From positions 1-60,115 of the forward strand of contig NZ_QAON01000018.1 in NCBI RefSeq assembly GCF_003051055.1: DNA of 60,115 nt, written 5' to 3'. This stretch comes from Agitococcus lubricus (GTDB taxonomy: Bacteria > Pseudomonadota > Gammaproteobacteria > Pseudomonadales > Moraxellaceae). The notes beneath the pieces are model-generated. The model was not told the DNA's origin. It saw only the letters and a program-made list of their open reading frames with translations, and searched no databases. The position numbers were made by a program, and so were the translations under genes. The first letter of the stretch is position 1, and every line of letters starts with the position of its first letter. This document shows, in pieces, positions 8,073-16,559 of the stretch.

Positions 8073-10388
8073 ATGGAGCATACATCCTCGTTAACAACTC
8101 GACTGACAACGCAACACAGCGTTGAACTTGTCCCTGCGTTAGCTATGGCAATGACACAAGCACATTTAGTCGATGCGGTAGAGCAAGCTGCCGCCTTTGG
8201 TCGTTGGTGGTTTGATATTGACAGTCAGCAATTAGTCTTATCGCGTGGGGCAGCCTTATTATTAGATGTGCATACAGGCTTGCACGATATGGCGACAGGT
8301 TTTATGCAGGTCTTGGCCGAAGATAGCCCGATGTTAGAAGCGGCATTAAACAATCAAAGTCAGCAACTGATTGAATGTGAGTTTCGTATTATTAACGAAC
8401 TCGACGGGTTACGCTGGTTACGTTTGGTGCCCTTACCACAGATGTTAAGTCAACCTACAGTCAAAGCGGGGGTATTAGTCGATATTACCGCCGCTAAACA
8501 TGCCGAAATGCGCGAGCGCTTTAGTTTGGCTTCTACTCAGTTGCTAGTAGGGGCAAACTCTTTGGGTAAAGCGATTATTAAAGTCATTCAATTAGTGTGT
8601 GAGAACTTAGGTTGGGAGTGGGGGGCGTATTGGGCCGTAGAACAAGAAACAATGGGTGCGCACAAATTAGCGTGTAAATACTATTGGCATGACCCTGAAT
8701 ATCCGATGAGTGCTTTTACCCAAGAAAGTACCACCATACGTATGGGGGCAGGAGAGGGCTTAGTCGGGGGAGTGTGGCACACCGCACAAGCGAGCTGGGT
8801 TGAAGATATTCCACACGACCGTCATTTTTTACGTAGAAAAGGGGCAATGTTGTGTGGCCTGCAATCAGGTTATGCCTTTCCTGTATCGTATATGACAGCC
8901 GATGGTCGTCGCCATAGTCCCGGTGTGATGGAGTTTTTTAGTAAATTATCACGGCAAAAAGAAGCACAATTACCTGCCTTATCGTCTGCCATTGGCACCT
9001 TAGTGGCGCAAACTGTGCAACGTATGGAGCAACAGGAAAGCATTCGCCAATTGGCACAAATTGACGATTTGACAGGTTTATCCAATCGTAATCATTTTAA
9101 TAATTTACTCGATGCGGCTTGCCTTAACGCCACCTCATCTGCCATCTCTTTTGCGGTGTTGTTTATAGATTTAGACCGATTCAAACCCATTAACGACGCC
9201 TTTGGTCATGATGCAGGCAATGTGGTGTTACGGGAGTTTGCCCATCGTTTACAAGCCATTGCCGTTGATGGAGGGGCTGTTGGACGTTTAGGCGGCGATG
9301 AATTTGCCTTATTAACCAAACCTGCAATGACACAGGTACAACTCAAAGCCCTAGCCGAGCGCGTATTGCTGGCGGCACGCACCCCCTTTTTTTGGGGGGA
9401 GCAAGAATTGACGGTATCGGCGAGTGTCGGGATTGCTTTATTTCCCGATAATGGTTGGACGGGTGCAGAGTTAGTACGTAATGCCGACATCGCCATGTAT
9501 CGCAGTAAACAGCAAGGACGCAACGCCATTAGTTTTATTTCTGAGCAAACCAGTGCCGACCTTGCACAAGAGCAATCTAGCCTTGTTCAGCAATTAACGA
9601 TGGAAGCCGAGCTACATCATGCCTTAATCAATCATGATTTCTTTTTAGAATATCAACCCCTTTATGATTTTTCGCGGGGTGGCCAAAAAATGATTGCCAT
9701 TGAAGCCTTAATTCGCTGGCGACGTAAAAATGGCGATTTAGTCCCGCCTGATGTCTTTATTCCTATTGCCGAACAAAGTCGCCTAATTGTCCAAATAGGA
9801 CGTTGGGTATTAGGCCAAGCCTGCCGTGACCTAGCCAAACTACAGCAAGCAGGCTGGGGCGACTTGCAAATGCATATCAACATGGCAGCACCTGAGTTTA
9901 TTAACGCCAAATTACCCACCGAATTATTGGGTTTAATGGAGGCCTACAATTTATCGCCTAAGTTTTTATGTTTAGAAATGACCGAAGGCATGGTCATGAA
10001 ACAACCCGACAAACTGATTCCTGTGATGAGCTCCTTACGGCAGTTGGGCTTCAAGATTAGTTTGGATGATTTTGGCATGGGGCATTCCTCCTTATCTAGA
10101 CTCAAAAAGCTGCCGATTTCTTACCTAAAAATAGACCGTTCCTTTATTTATGGGCTGCCACAAGATAAAGGCGATAAGGCGATTGTGCGTACCATTTTAG
10201 ATTTAGGTCGGCACATGAATGTGTCAGTGATTGCTGAAGGCGTAGAAAACGATGCCCAATTTGCCTTTTTGCGTCAATTTGGTTGTAGTTTGATTCAGGG
10301 CTTTGTCTTGAGTCGCCCTAAGTCACTTGCCGAACTCATGGCAATGTCCTTAGACCGACGTTATCAGTCTAAAGTGGTGTTGGGTTAG
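8073..10388 (+). CDS. PAS-GAF-GGDEF-EAL cyclic-di-GMP protein
   Basis: 771 residues without membrane segments, so cytoplasmic. The N-terminal region (about 30-150) is PAS-like and ends in a PAC-type VKAGVLVDITAAK. A GAF domain follows (about 155-325). The GGDEF domain (about 335-490) has an intact GGDEF motif near residue 407, but the I-site RxxD is absent (VDGG at that place), so product inhibition is unlikely. The EAL domain (about 515-760) keeps EAL, the INMA asparagine, EMTE, DDFGMG, YLKIDRSF, AEGVE and the QGF glutamine. Both activities could therefore be present; the net direction cannot be read from sequence. The protein would couple a small-molecule or redox/light signal to c-di-GMP level. 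Confidence 0.9.
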   Translation: MEHTSSLTTRLTTQHSVELVPALAMAMTQAHLVDAVEQAAAFGRWWFDIDSQQLVLSRGAALLLDVHTGLHDMATGFMQVLAEDSPMLEAALNNQSQQLIECEFRIINELDGLRWLRLVPLPQMLSQPTVKAGVLVDITAAKHAEMRERFSLASTQLLVGANSLGKAIIKVIQLVCENLGWEWGAYWAVEQETMGAHKLACKYYWHDPEYPMSAFTQESTTIRMGAGEGLVGGVWHTAQASWVEDIPHDRHFLRRKGAMLCGLQSGYAFPVSYMTADGRRHSPGVMEFFSKLSRQKEAQLPALSSAIGTLVAQTVQRMEQQESIRQLAQIDDLTGLSNRNHFNNLLDAACLNATSSAISFAVLFIDLDRFKPINDAFGHDAGNVVLREFAHRLQAIAVDGGAVGRLGGDEFALLTKPAMTQVQLKALAERVLLAARTPFFWGEQELTVSASVGIALFPDNGWTGAELVRNADIAMYRSKQQGRNAISFISEQTSADLAQEQSSLVQQLTMEAELHHALINHDFFLEYQPLYDFSRGGQKMIAIEALIRWRRKNGDLVPPDVFIPIAEQSRLIVQIGRWVLGQACRDLAKLQQAGWGDLQMHINMAAPEFINAKLPTELLGLMEAYNLSPKFLCLEMTEGMVMKQPDKLIPVMSSLRQLGFKISLDDFGMGHSSLSRLKKLPISYLKIDRSFIYGLPQDKGDKAIVRTILDLGRHMNVSVIAEGVENDAQFAFLRQFGCSLIQGFVLSRPKSLAELMAMSLDRRYQSKVVLG

Positions 10389-10494
10389 TGTATTCGCAAA
10401 GAGCCTGAGCGATGAAGTCGATTAAATGACATGGATTGACACTCACTTGCGTTATTAGCAACATAGGGAGATGAATAACGCAGTGCTGACACAA

Positions 10495-10932
10495 ATGATG
10501 AAAAAACGATTAACGCTCTTGGTTTGTCTGCTCTTGGCCAGTGGTTCGACAGTGCTTTACGCAGAAGATACCGTCCCTAAATCGTCACTCTCGATTAATA
10601 CCCAAGACCTTGCTACTTATTTGCTAGGGACTTGGGCACCTGCCGAAAATACGGACACATACTCCTTAACGACGTTTAATAGCGATGGGACATGGTATGG
10701 GGGCTATTATCCTGACGCGAGTTTGTCTGCTGAGCCGACCGTGCGTTTTGCAGGGACGTATGCCATTGACCAAGACGTGATTACCGAAACTGCAACCCAC
10801 ATAGAACCCAATTTATTGCATCTGACCTTGCCTTATTCGGGTAAGTTTAAGATGACAGACATTAGCCCTGATGAGCATACCAGTGTGGATTTGACGACGG
10901 GTCAGCGTTTGCGTTTTAAGCGGGTGAAATAA
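10495..10932 (+). CDS. Small exported protein, unrecognised
   Basis: The start is uncertain. An upstream ATG at 10471 touches a GGGAG sequence with no spacing, so the ATG codons at 10495/10498 or a GTG at 10483 are more plausible. From 10495 the protein has about 145 residues, a clear signal peptide (KKRLTLLVCLLLASGSTVLYA) and a mature part of about 120 residues. The mature part has features of a small beta-barrel or lipocalin-like protein: LGTWAP, then F-N-S-DGTW and a GTYAI strand. Such G-x-W ... DGTW ... GTY patterns occur in lipocalin-like and DUF4488-type domains. Function is unknown. It follows the GGDEF-EAL gene by 80-100 bases and may be transcribed with it. Confidence 0.6.
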   Translation: MMKKRLTLLVCLLLASGSTVLYAEDTVPKSSLSINTQDLATYLLGTWAPAENTDTYSLTTFNSDGTWYGGYYPDASLSAEPTVRFAGTYAIDQDVITETATHIEPNLLHLTLPYSGKFKMTDISPDEHTSVDLTTGQRLRFKRVK

Positions 10933-10980
10933 CCGAACGAGACGATATCCTATGTGACGTTTAACGTAACATAAGCAAGT

Positions 10981-11011
10981 GTAGCCCGTATGGAGCATCG
11001 CGAAATACGGG
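10981..11011 (+). repeat. REP element, copy 1 (GTAG head plus hairpin)
   Basis: GTAG (10981-10984) is followed by a hairpin with arms CCCGTAT (10985-10991) and ATACGGG (11005-11011). The GTAG tetranucleotide 5' of a palindrome is the hallmark of REP sequences acted on by RAYT proteins. The spacer that follows (11012-11047) is nearly the same as the one after copy 2 (11799-11835). The expected inverted partner at about 11049-11070 is degraded and runs into the next gene start. Confidence 0.85.
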
Positions 11012-11074
11012 ATTAAATGACGCCAAAACAATGGCTTATCTTTTAACGCTACCGTAACCCCTACGCTTGCTAAG

Positions 11075-11305
11075 ATGGATGATAACATTAATAGATTAAA
11101 TCAGTTCTATGAAAAAAATATGACCGTTTTGAATCCAAAATCAAATGTCATTGAGGGTATTGAGCAAATTAAAGAACATGTGCAAAAGTCTGATTTTGTG
11201 CCTGTTGACTTTAGAATATTAAATTCTAAAAATCAGCAGATATTTATGAATTTTGTTAAGACCTTGCCAAAATCAGCACAGGAAAAATTCATTATTATGA
11301 GGTAA
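11075..11305 (+). CDS. Hypothetical protein, possibly 5'-truncated (first of AT-rich pair)
   Basis: 76 codons, rich in Asn, Lys and Ile, clearly more AT-rich than the flanking genes. The ATG directly follows a degraded inverted REP and has no ribosome binding site, so the true 5' end may have been lost when the repeat moved in. The sequence looks helical and charged (IEGIEQIKEHVQK) with no signal peptide or membrane segment. It is followed after 5 bases by the second gene of the pair. I do not recognise the family; a fragment of a polymorphic toxin or effector is one possibility, without direct support. Confidence 0.45.
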   Translation: MDDNINRLNQFYEKNMTVLNPKSNVIEGIEQIKEHVQKSDFVPVDFRILNSKNQQIFMNFVKTLPKSAQEKFIIMR

Positions 11306-11310
11306 AAAAT

Positions 11311-11664
11311 ATGGGAATTACTGTCTTTGTGGGCATTGCTACCGATGTTAAAACACAAAATATTCAATCGCTTTTTATTACGTTAGGTGGGACAGACTCT
11401 GCTTTACTTGAGGTTTTGATTGATAATGCACTAGGTCATAAATTTTCTGATATTCTCGATAAAATTAGAGAATTCGATGTTTTAGCTCAATTACATTTTA
11501 GTGAGTTAAGTTCTGAGGAATTTAAGGATGCTATTCTCGCTATTCGTGCTTATTTAGGAGAAATAAATCTTTCTTCTGATTGGCAGCGGGATGCTAAAGA
11601 ACTGTGGCTGTCTAAATTTGAGCCTCTTATTACTCAAGATGATCGATATGCTATGGCGTGTTAA
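11311..11664 (+). CDS. Hypothetical protein (second of AT-rich pair)
   Basis: 117 residues with a good GAGG (11299-11302) 8 bases before the ATG, lying inside the end of the previous gene, so translation is probably coupled. The N-terminus (GITVFVGIATDVKTQ) looks like a beta strand. The rest is acidic and helical, ending with a Trp-containing segment (ELWLSKFEPLI). A small acidic cytoplasmic protein encoded just behind another small gene in a repeat-bounded AT-rich island fits an immunity or antitoxin protein in layout only. No family was recognised. Confidence 0.55.
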   Translation: MGITVFVGIATDVKTQNIQSLFITLGGTDSALLEVLIDNALGHKFSDILDKIREFDVLAQLHFSELSSEEFKDAILAIRAYLGEINLSSDWQRDAKELWLSKFEPLITQDDRYAMAC

Positions 11665-11708
11665 ATATCTTCAAAAACAACTCCCTATTTCCTTAACACT
11701 GCCGTAAT

Positions 11709-11739
11709 CCCGTGTTACGTTGCACTTCACACGGGCTAC
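11709..11739 (-). repeat. Inverted REP element (iREP)
   Basis: Read on the minus strand, this is GTAG followed by arms CCCGTGT and ACACGGG (plus-strand positions 11709-11715 and 11729-11735, CTAC at 11736-11739). It lies 45 bases after the small gene pair and faces REP copy 2, from which it is separated by 27 bases. Confidence 0.85.
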
Positions 11740-11766
11740 TCGCTGATTTTTTAGGCTTAGAGTGCC

Positions 11767-11876
11767 GTAGCCCGTAATGGAGCATCGCGAAATACGGGAT
11801 TAAATGCCGCCAAAACAATGGTTTATCTTTTAACACTGTCGTAATCCCGTGTTCCGTTTCACTTCACACGGGCTAC
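11767..11876. repeat. BIME: REP copy 2 plus inverted REP
   Basis: GTAG (11767-11770) with arms CCCGTA (11771-11776) and TACGGG (11793-11798) is joined by a 47-base spacer to an inverted copy. The inverted copy has arms at 11846-11852 and 11866-11872, and CTAC at 11873-11876. A head-to-head REP pair is the classic bacterial interspersed mosaic element. It ends 23 bases from the stop of the RAYT gene. Confidence 0.85.
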
Positions 11877-11899
11877 CAAAATGTGATTTTTACAACTTA

Positions 11900-12424
11900 T
11901 TACTCACCCCAATCACCTAGGGTTTTTACATTTTCACTGCCCCAATTTTCGGCCAACCGTCCTTCTTTTACGGCACGATGAAATGACGAAAACGGCCAAT
12001 CTTTTACCTGCGTAACTAAACCATGTTTCACGGGATTAAAATGCACATAATCCACACAACGCTGTAAATCTTCTTCATTTTTAATGGTATGCTCCCAAAA
12101 TCGCCGTTGCCATATCTCATATTCACCGCGTGTGTTTGGGTGTAATGCTAATTTTTTGGCTAATCGCTGACTAAATAACGACTTTATTAACCGTACTCTG
12201 TGGCTAAAATTCCCCTCGTTGGTTGGCAACTGCATCACAATATGCAAATGTTCGGGCAATACACAAATGGCAATCAGGTCAAAAGGCGAACGCTGACGGG
12301 CTGTTTGAATGGCATTTCTTAATTCATTAATATAACGGCATAACCAATCGGACTGCCTATTTTTTAAGGTGATAGTTAAAAACACGGTACTGCCTAAAAT
12401 ATATTCGCGCCGATAATTGACCAT
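11900..12424 (-). CDS. REP-associated tyrosine transposase (RAYT, Y1/TnpA_REP family)
   Basis: 174 residues from the ATG at 12424, chosen because AGGGA lies 8 bases upstream; an upstream ATG at 12484 would add 20 residues unlike the family. The HUH-type core shows the histidine pair in ICVLPEHLHIVMQ, the WQRRFWEHTI block, and the catalytic tyrosine in DYVHFNPVKHGLV, followed by DWPFSSFHR. These are signature segments of RAYTs, which cut and join single-stranded REP DNA with a GTAG head. The gene is full length, and REP/iREP hairpins lie directly beyond its 3' end, so it is the likely mobiliser of the repeats here and at 27229-27308. RAYTs are usually single-copy and domesticated. Confidence 0.92.
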   Translation of the reverse strand: MVNYRREYILGSTVFLTITLKNRQSDWLCRYINELRNAIQTARQRSPFDLIAICVLPEHLHIVMQLPTNEGNFSHRVRLIKSLFSQRLAKKLALHPNTRGEYEIWQRRFWEHTIKNEEDLQRCVDYVHFNPVKHGLVTQVKDWPFSSFHRAVKEGRLAENWGSENVKTLGDWGE

Positions 12425-12636
12425 GATATTATTCCCTTTTGTGGATAACTCCCACTTTTGCCAATTAAAGACGAGATGGTACAAGATATTAGAAATTATT
12501 CAGCTTGGATAAATCAATTAAATACTAAAAGAACTGAATTTCAACAGACAATTAACTATAGATAACATCATAACTTATGCAAAGTACGACATCATAAAAG
12601 AAGACTTTTCCAAATCGTAGCCAACTTATTAGAAAG

Positions 12637-13800
12637 TTAGCCAATAACTCCCTCAATCCTCCTCAAAGCCTCCGCCAACTGCACTCTAGGCAAGGCAAAA
12701 TTTAACCGCATAAAACCACTACCAATCTCACCAAAGGTGTCACCTGCATTGAGTGCGACTTTGGCTTGATGGGTAAATAATTGCCGTAACTGCTGATTAT
12801 TTAAGCCTAATTGTTGACAATTGAGCCATAATAAATATGTGCCTTGTGGTGAAATTGCGCTTAAACGTGGGCAATGTTGTGCTATAAAATCTAGGGCAAA
12901 ATCACGATTGGCTTGCAAATAGCCTAATACGGCATTAAGCCAATCAGCCCCATGTGCATAAGCTGCCTCAAAAGCAACAATACTAAAAGGGTTAGAATTG
13001 CCTAAATGTAAACCGTGTAACACCTGATTGATAGCGTGTTGGCTTGGTGCATGGCTCACCACCAAACTAGACAACATTAAACCTGCAATATTAAAACTTT
13101 TACTGGGTGCAATCGCGGTAACAAGCACATCATCTTTATGCGCTAAAGTCGCTAAGGGAATATGTTGATGCGGTTGATAGACTAAATCGGCATGAATTTC
13201 GTCACTTAAAATAATCAGTTGATAACGGCGTGTTATGCTTAACAGTTGCTCCAACTCGGCTTTTGTCCATACTCGCCCCACAGGGTTGTGAGGCGAGCAA
13301 AAAATTAACATTTTTGCGCCTTGCTTAGCACAATATTCTAAATGCTCAAAATCTATAACATAATCATTATCTTGATAACGTAAAGGATTGAGCAAGAGTT
13401 GCCGTTGGCACGTGGTGACGCTCGAAAAAAACGGGGGATAAACAGGTGGTTGAATAATAATTTTATCGCCAATTTGTGTCAGTGCTTGAATGACCGCATG
13501 AATCGCCGTCACCACACCATTGGTCATCATGATTTGTTGGCGGTTAATCTGCCAGCCATGACGTTGACTAAACCAGTTAATCAACGCCTGATACATCGTT
13601 TCGGGATAAAAGGTATAACCAAAAATCGGATATTGGCTGCGCTGTTGAATCGCTTGGCTAATCGCAGGTGCAACGGCAAAATCCATATCTGCCACCCACA
13701 ACGGCAACACATCGTCTGTGCCAAAAAATTGGCGATTGGCATTGTGCTTAATGCTATTTTGCTGATGGTGATTTAAGATGTGGTCAAAATTATAACTCAT
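12637..13800 (-). CDS. ovoB: OvoB-type PLP-dependent C-S lyase (MalY/PatB family)
   Basis: 387 residues of fold-type I PLP enzyme. VADMDF near residue 37 is the signature of the MalY/PatB cystathionine beta-lyase group. Other features are SPHNPVGRVW (about 169-178), SDEIHADL (about 199) and the Schiff-base lysine K234 in APSKSFN. The start ATG at 13800 overlaps the ovoA stop (ATGA), so the two are translationally coupled; an upstream ATG at 13815 lies inside ovoA. In ovothiol synthesis OvoA makes 5-histidylcysteine sulfoxide and a PLP lyase, OvoB, releases 5-thiohistidine. Coupling to ovoA makes this role likely over general cystathionine beta-lyase activity. Confidence 0.85.
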   Translation of the reverse strand: MSYNFDHILNHHQQNSIKHNANRQFFGTDDVLPLWVADMDFAVAPAISQAIQQRSQYPIFGYTFYPETMYQALINWFSQRHGWQINRQQIMMTNGVVTAIHAVIQALTQIGDKIIIQPPVYPPFFSSVTTCQRQLLLNPLRYQDNDYVIDFEHLEYCAKQGAKMLIFCSPHNPVGRVWTKAELEQLLSITRRYQLIILSDEIHADLVYQPHQHIPLATLAHKDDVLVTAIAPSKSFNIAGLMLSSLVVSHAPSQHAINQVLHGLHLGNSNPFSIVAFEAAYAHGADWLNAVLGYLQANRDFALDFIAQHCPRLSAISPQGTYLLWLNCQQLGLNNQQLRQLFTHQAKVALNAGDTFGEIGSGFMRLNFALPRVQLAEALRRIEGVIG

Positions 13801-15911
13801 TGAATACGTTCCCAAAAACTCACTTCCGACATACTATGTTGAAATTTACGTTTGGTTTCTCTAATCACAAACGGCACAGCTTGCGGTTCGCTCATTAATC
13901 TAAAGTGTTTGCTAAGTATCGCGCTTAAACCATCAAAGGTGCTAAAACTTTCGCCATCTTTTTTGAAGCCGCCTAGCCAGTTGGCGCGTGGTGTATGTTC
14001 TTCTAACCATGTATAAGGCGAGGCTATCATTAATACACCACCCATATTTAAGCGTTGATGAATCGTGCTTAAAAATTTGGCGGGGTCATATAAACGGTCA
14101 ATTAAATTGGCGGCAAAAATGAGGTCATAGTCGGTAAATTGGGCTTTGAGATTACAGGCATCACCTTGATAAAAACTGACTTTATGGCGCACTTGATGCA
14201 AGTCTACATCGCGTAATTGGCGTTCTTTATAGCTAACCAATTCGCCTTCTTCACATATCGCATAACGTAAAACCCCGTGTTCGGCCAATTGTACGCCTTG
14301 TTGAATAAAACGTGCCGAAAAATCAATGCCAGTGACTTGCTGAAAATGTTTGGCTAATTCAAAACTGGCACGACCAGAGGCGCAACCTAAATCAAGGGCA
14401 TGGTGAGCAGGGCGATTGCCCATTTGTGCAATGGCCAGTTGGGCAAGGCTTTGGCTAAAGTTGGCAACACCAAAATAGCTATCACCATAATGAAATTCGG
14501 CATATTCGGACATTAATTTGTCGGTTTCATAACGCGAGCTGATAGTTAATGGTTGATGGTCAGCCACAATGTATCTAAAGCCTGCATGTTGAAAAAAATG
14601 ACGGCGGAAGGCATAACGTGAGCTGTGATGGCTTTCGTTGCCACAAGAAATCCATGAACCACCTTTGATTAGGTTATGACGGTCGTCAAAGGTGGGGGTG
14701 GTAAAGTCGTCATAAATCGGATGTACATCAAAACCTGTAAACGGATAAGTCGGTGTTTCTGTCCATTGCCACACATTACCCACCACATCAAACAATTCGC
14801 CATGCTGAAACTGCGTGACAGGACAAGCCGACGCTGCATAATCTAAATGTAAATTTGCTTCACAGCGTTGAGAGGCAGAAGGATGGTCAAGTTGAGCATA
14901 TTGGTACAGGCGTTGCCATTCGTCTTCACTGGGTAAACGGATGTTTTGTTGCTGTTGTTGGCTTAACCACTGACAAAAGGCTTTGGCCTCATGATAATTC
15001 ACTTCGACAGGCCAATCCCAAGGCATGGGGACTTCTTCGGTCATTAAGCGTAATTGCCAATCGTGACCTTGTTTGCGCCAAAAAGTCGGATATTGCGCTT
15101 GGGCAAACTCACGCCATGCCCAACCTTCTTCGCTCCAATAAGCCGCTTGTTGATAACCATTATCGGCAACAAAGGCTAAAAATTCCTGATTACTGACTAA
15201 ATAACGACTGGCTTGAAAGCTAGCGACATCGGCATGATGTTGGCCATATTCATTATCCCAACCATAATAGGCATCGTCTTTTTGTTTGCCCAACGTGACT
15301 TGGCCTGCTGGAATGGTGACTAACTCATTGTTGGGTGCTTGGCCAGTTTGGTGGTGTGCTGTCCATGCAGGGTGTGGTTTAACATAAGCCAGTTGATGTT
15401 GGCGAATTAATACCGAGGAGGTTTCGAGATGAATACGTTCGTGTTCTATCCCCATGACAATTGCCCACCACGGGTTTTGCCAGTTAATGGGTAAGGTGAG
15501 TGGCGCTTCTTGAATCAGGTGACTGACGAGGTTGCGTATTTTTTGACGATAGGCTTTAACCTCACTCACGCTTGGCCAGTCATAATGGGCATCGTTAAGG
15601 TCGTCCCAGCTCATTTCATCCACACCGACGGCAAACATCGACTCAAAACGTGGGTTAATGCGTTGGTCAATTAAATGCACTAATAACAGTTTGTTGACAA
15701 AAAAAGTCGCGGTGTGGCCTAAATAAAAAATTAAGGGATGACGTAGGCTAATCGGTTTTTTGTAGTAGGCTTCTTCGTTGGCCAAGCACTCAAACAGTGA
15801 TTCATAACGGTTAAACGTGTCTAAGAAGTAGTGCAAAATTTCTTGGCGTGTGGCTTCAATATCGTGACCTGTTAATAACGGTGTGCGTGAGAATAAAATG
15901 CTGTTATCCAT
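13797..15911 (-). CDS. ovoA: OvoA: 5-histidylcysteine sulfoxide synthase / mercaptohistidine N-methyltransferase
   Basis: 704 residues from the ATG at 15911, with AAGAG 9 bases upstream; a longer start at 15980 is possible. The N-terminal DinB-like domain holds the iron-binding HX3HXE motif (HERIHLE, about residues 157-163) and a further His in LGHTA (about 66). The middle FGE-sulfatase domain (about 215-440) shows GNVWQWTE, KGGSW and RYAFRRHFF. The C-terminal class I methyltransferase (about 465-700) has the SAM loop LDLGCASG. Together this is OvoA, which joins cysteine to C5 of histidine and later N-methylates the thiohistidine. EgtB of ergothioneine synthesis lacks the fused methyltransferase, which argues for ovothiol. 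Products are cytoplasmic redox thiols. Confidence 0.94.
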   Translation of the reverse strand: MDNSILFSRTPLLTGHDIEATRQEILHYFLDTFNRYESLFECLANEEAYYKKPISLRHPLIFYLGHTATFFVNKLLLVHLIDQRINPRFESMFAVGVDEMSWDDLNDAHYDWPSVSEVKAYRQKIRNLVSHLIQEAPLTLPINWQNPWWAIVMGIEHERIHLETSSVLIRQHQLAYVKPHPAWTAHHQTGQAPNNELVTIPAGQVTLGKQKDDAYYGWDNEYGQHHADVASFQASRYLVSNQEFLAFVADNGYQQAAYWSEEGWAWREFAQAQYPTFWRKQGHDWQLRLMTEEVPMPWDWPVEVNYHEAKAFCQWLSQQQQQNIRLPSEDEWQRLYQYAQLDHPSASQRCEANLHLDYAASACPVTQFQHGELFDVVGNVWQWTETPTYPFTGFDVHPIYDDFTTPTFDDRHNLIKGGSWISCGNESHHSSRYAFRRHFFQHAGFRYIVADHQPLTISSRYETDKLMSEYAEFHYGDSYFGVANFSQSLAQLAIAQMGNRPAHHALDLGCASGRASFELAKHFQQVTGIDFSARFIQQGVQLAEHGVLRYAICEEGELVSYKERQLRDVDLHQVRHKVSFYQGDACNLKAQFTDYDLIFAANLIDRLYDPAKFLSTIHQRLNMGGVLMIASPYTWLEEHTPRANWLGGFKKDGESFSTFDGLSAILSKHFRLMSEPQAVPFVIRETKRKFQHSMSEVSFWERIQ

Positions 15912-16064
15912 GAAGTGTTGCTCTTTTTTGTGCTGAGGGGCTATTGATAATGTGCGCATCAGCGACAAGCACATGAACACATCAACAGTTTGTCTATAAC
16001 ATAGCGTGTTTTATACATTGGACAAACTAACACAAGACTAGGACAAAAACGCGGTTTGTAGATT

Positions 16065-16559
16065 ATGAGACCATTATACGGCTTTTCACCAATTGCGAGT
16101 GCCCATAGTCACGTGTTGATTTTGGGCAGTATGCCCAGTGTCGCTTCCTTACAAGCACAACAGTATTATGCCCATCCACGTAATGCCTTTTGGCCAATTC
16201 AGCAAGCGTTATGGGGTATAGCCGATCAAGCGTCTTATGCGGAACGTGTGCAAATTTTGCAAGCAAAAGGCGTGGCGGTGTGGGATGTGCTGGCCTCTTG
16301 TAAACGTGAAGGCAGTTTGGATAGTGCAATTGAAGGTGATTCGGTAGTAGTTAATAATTTTGAAAGCTTTTTTGCTGAATATCAGCAGATAAAAGCGATA
16401 TTTTTTAATGGCGCAACCGCCGAAAATTATTTTAAAAAATATGTGTTGCTTAAGCCGTCCTTTGTTTTTTATCGTTTGCCATCAACCAGTCCTGCGCATG
16501 CGAGTTTGTCGTTTGAGCAAAAACTGGCTAAATGGCAACAGATTAAGCATTATGTTTAG
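16065..16559 (+). CDS. Hypoxanthine-DNA glycosylase (DNA-deoxyinosine glycosylase, UDG superfamily)
   Basis: 164 residues with the UDG-superfamily family-6 pattern: ILGSMPS near the N-terminus (residues about 25-31), the HPRNAFWPI motif (about 45-53) carrying the conserved Asn, and a late LPSTSPAHA motif (about 143-151). Family role: removal of hypoxanthine, the deaminated form of adenine, from DNA. It is divergent from ovoA, with 153 bases between, and its last 17 bases overlap the 3' end of arsJ tail to tail. No regulatory link to the neighbours is evident. Confidence 0.85.
   Translation: MRPLYGFSPIASAHSHVLILGSMPSVASLQAQQYYAHPRNAFWPIQQALWGIADQASYAERVQILQAKGVAVWDVLASCKREGSLDSAIEGDSVVVNNFESFFAEYQQIKAIFFNGATAENYFKKYVLLKPSFVFYRLPSTSPAHASLSFEQKLAKWQQIKHYV

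Noticed and set aside
11900-12424. IS200/IS605 insertion sequence
   Set aside because: The protein has RAYT signatures and the surrounding repeats are GTAG-headed REPs rather than IS ends; no tnpB or guide RNA is near.
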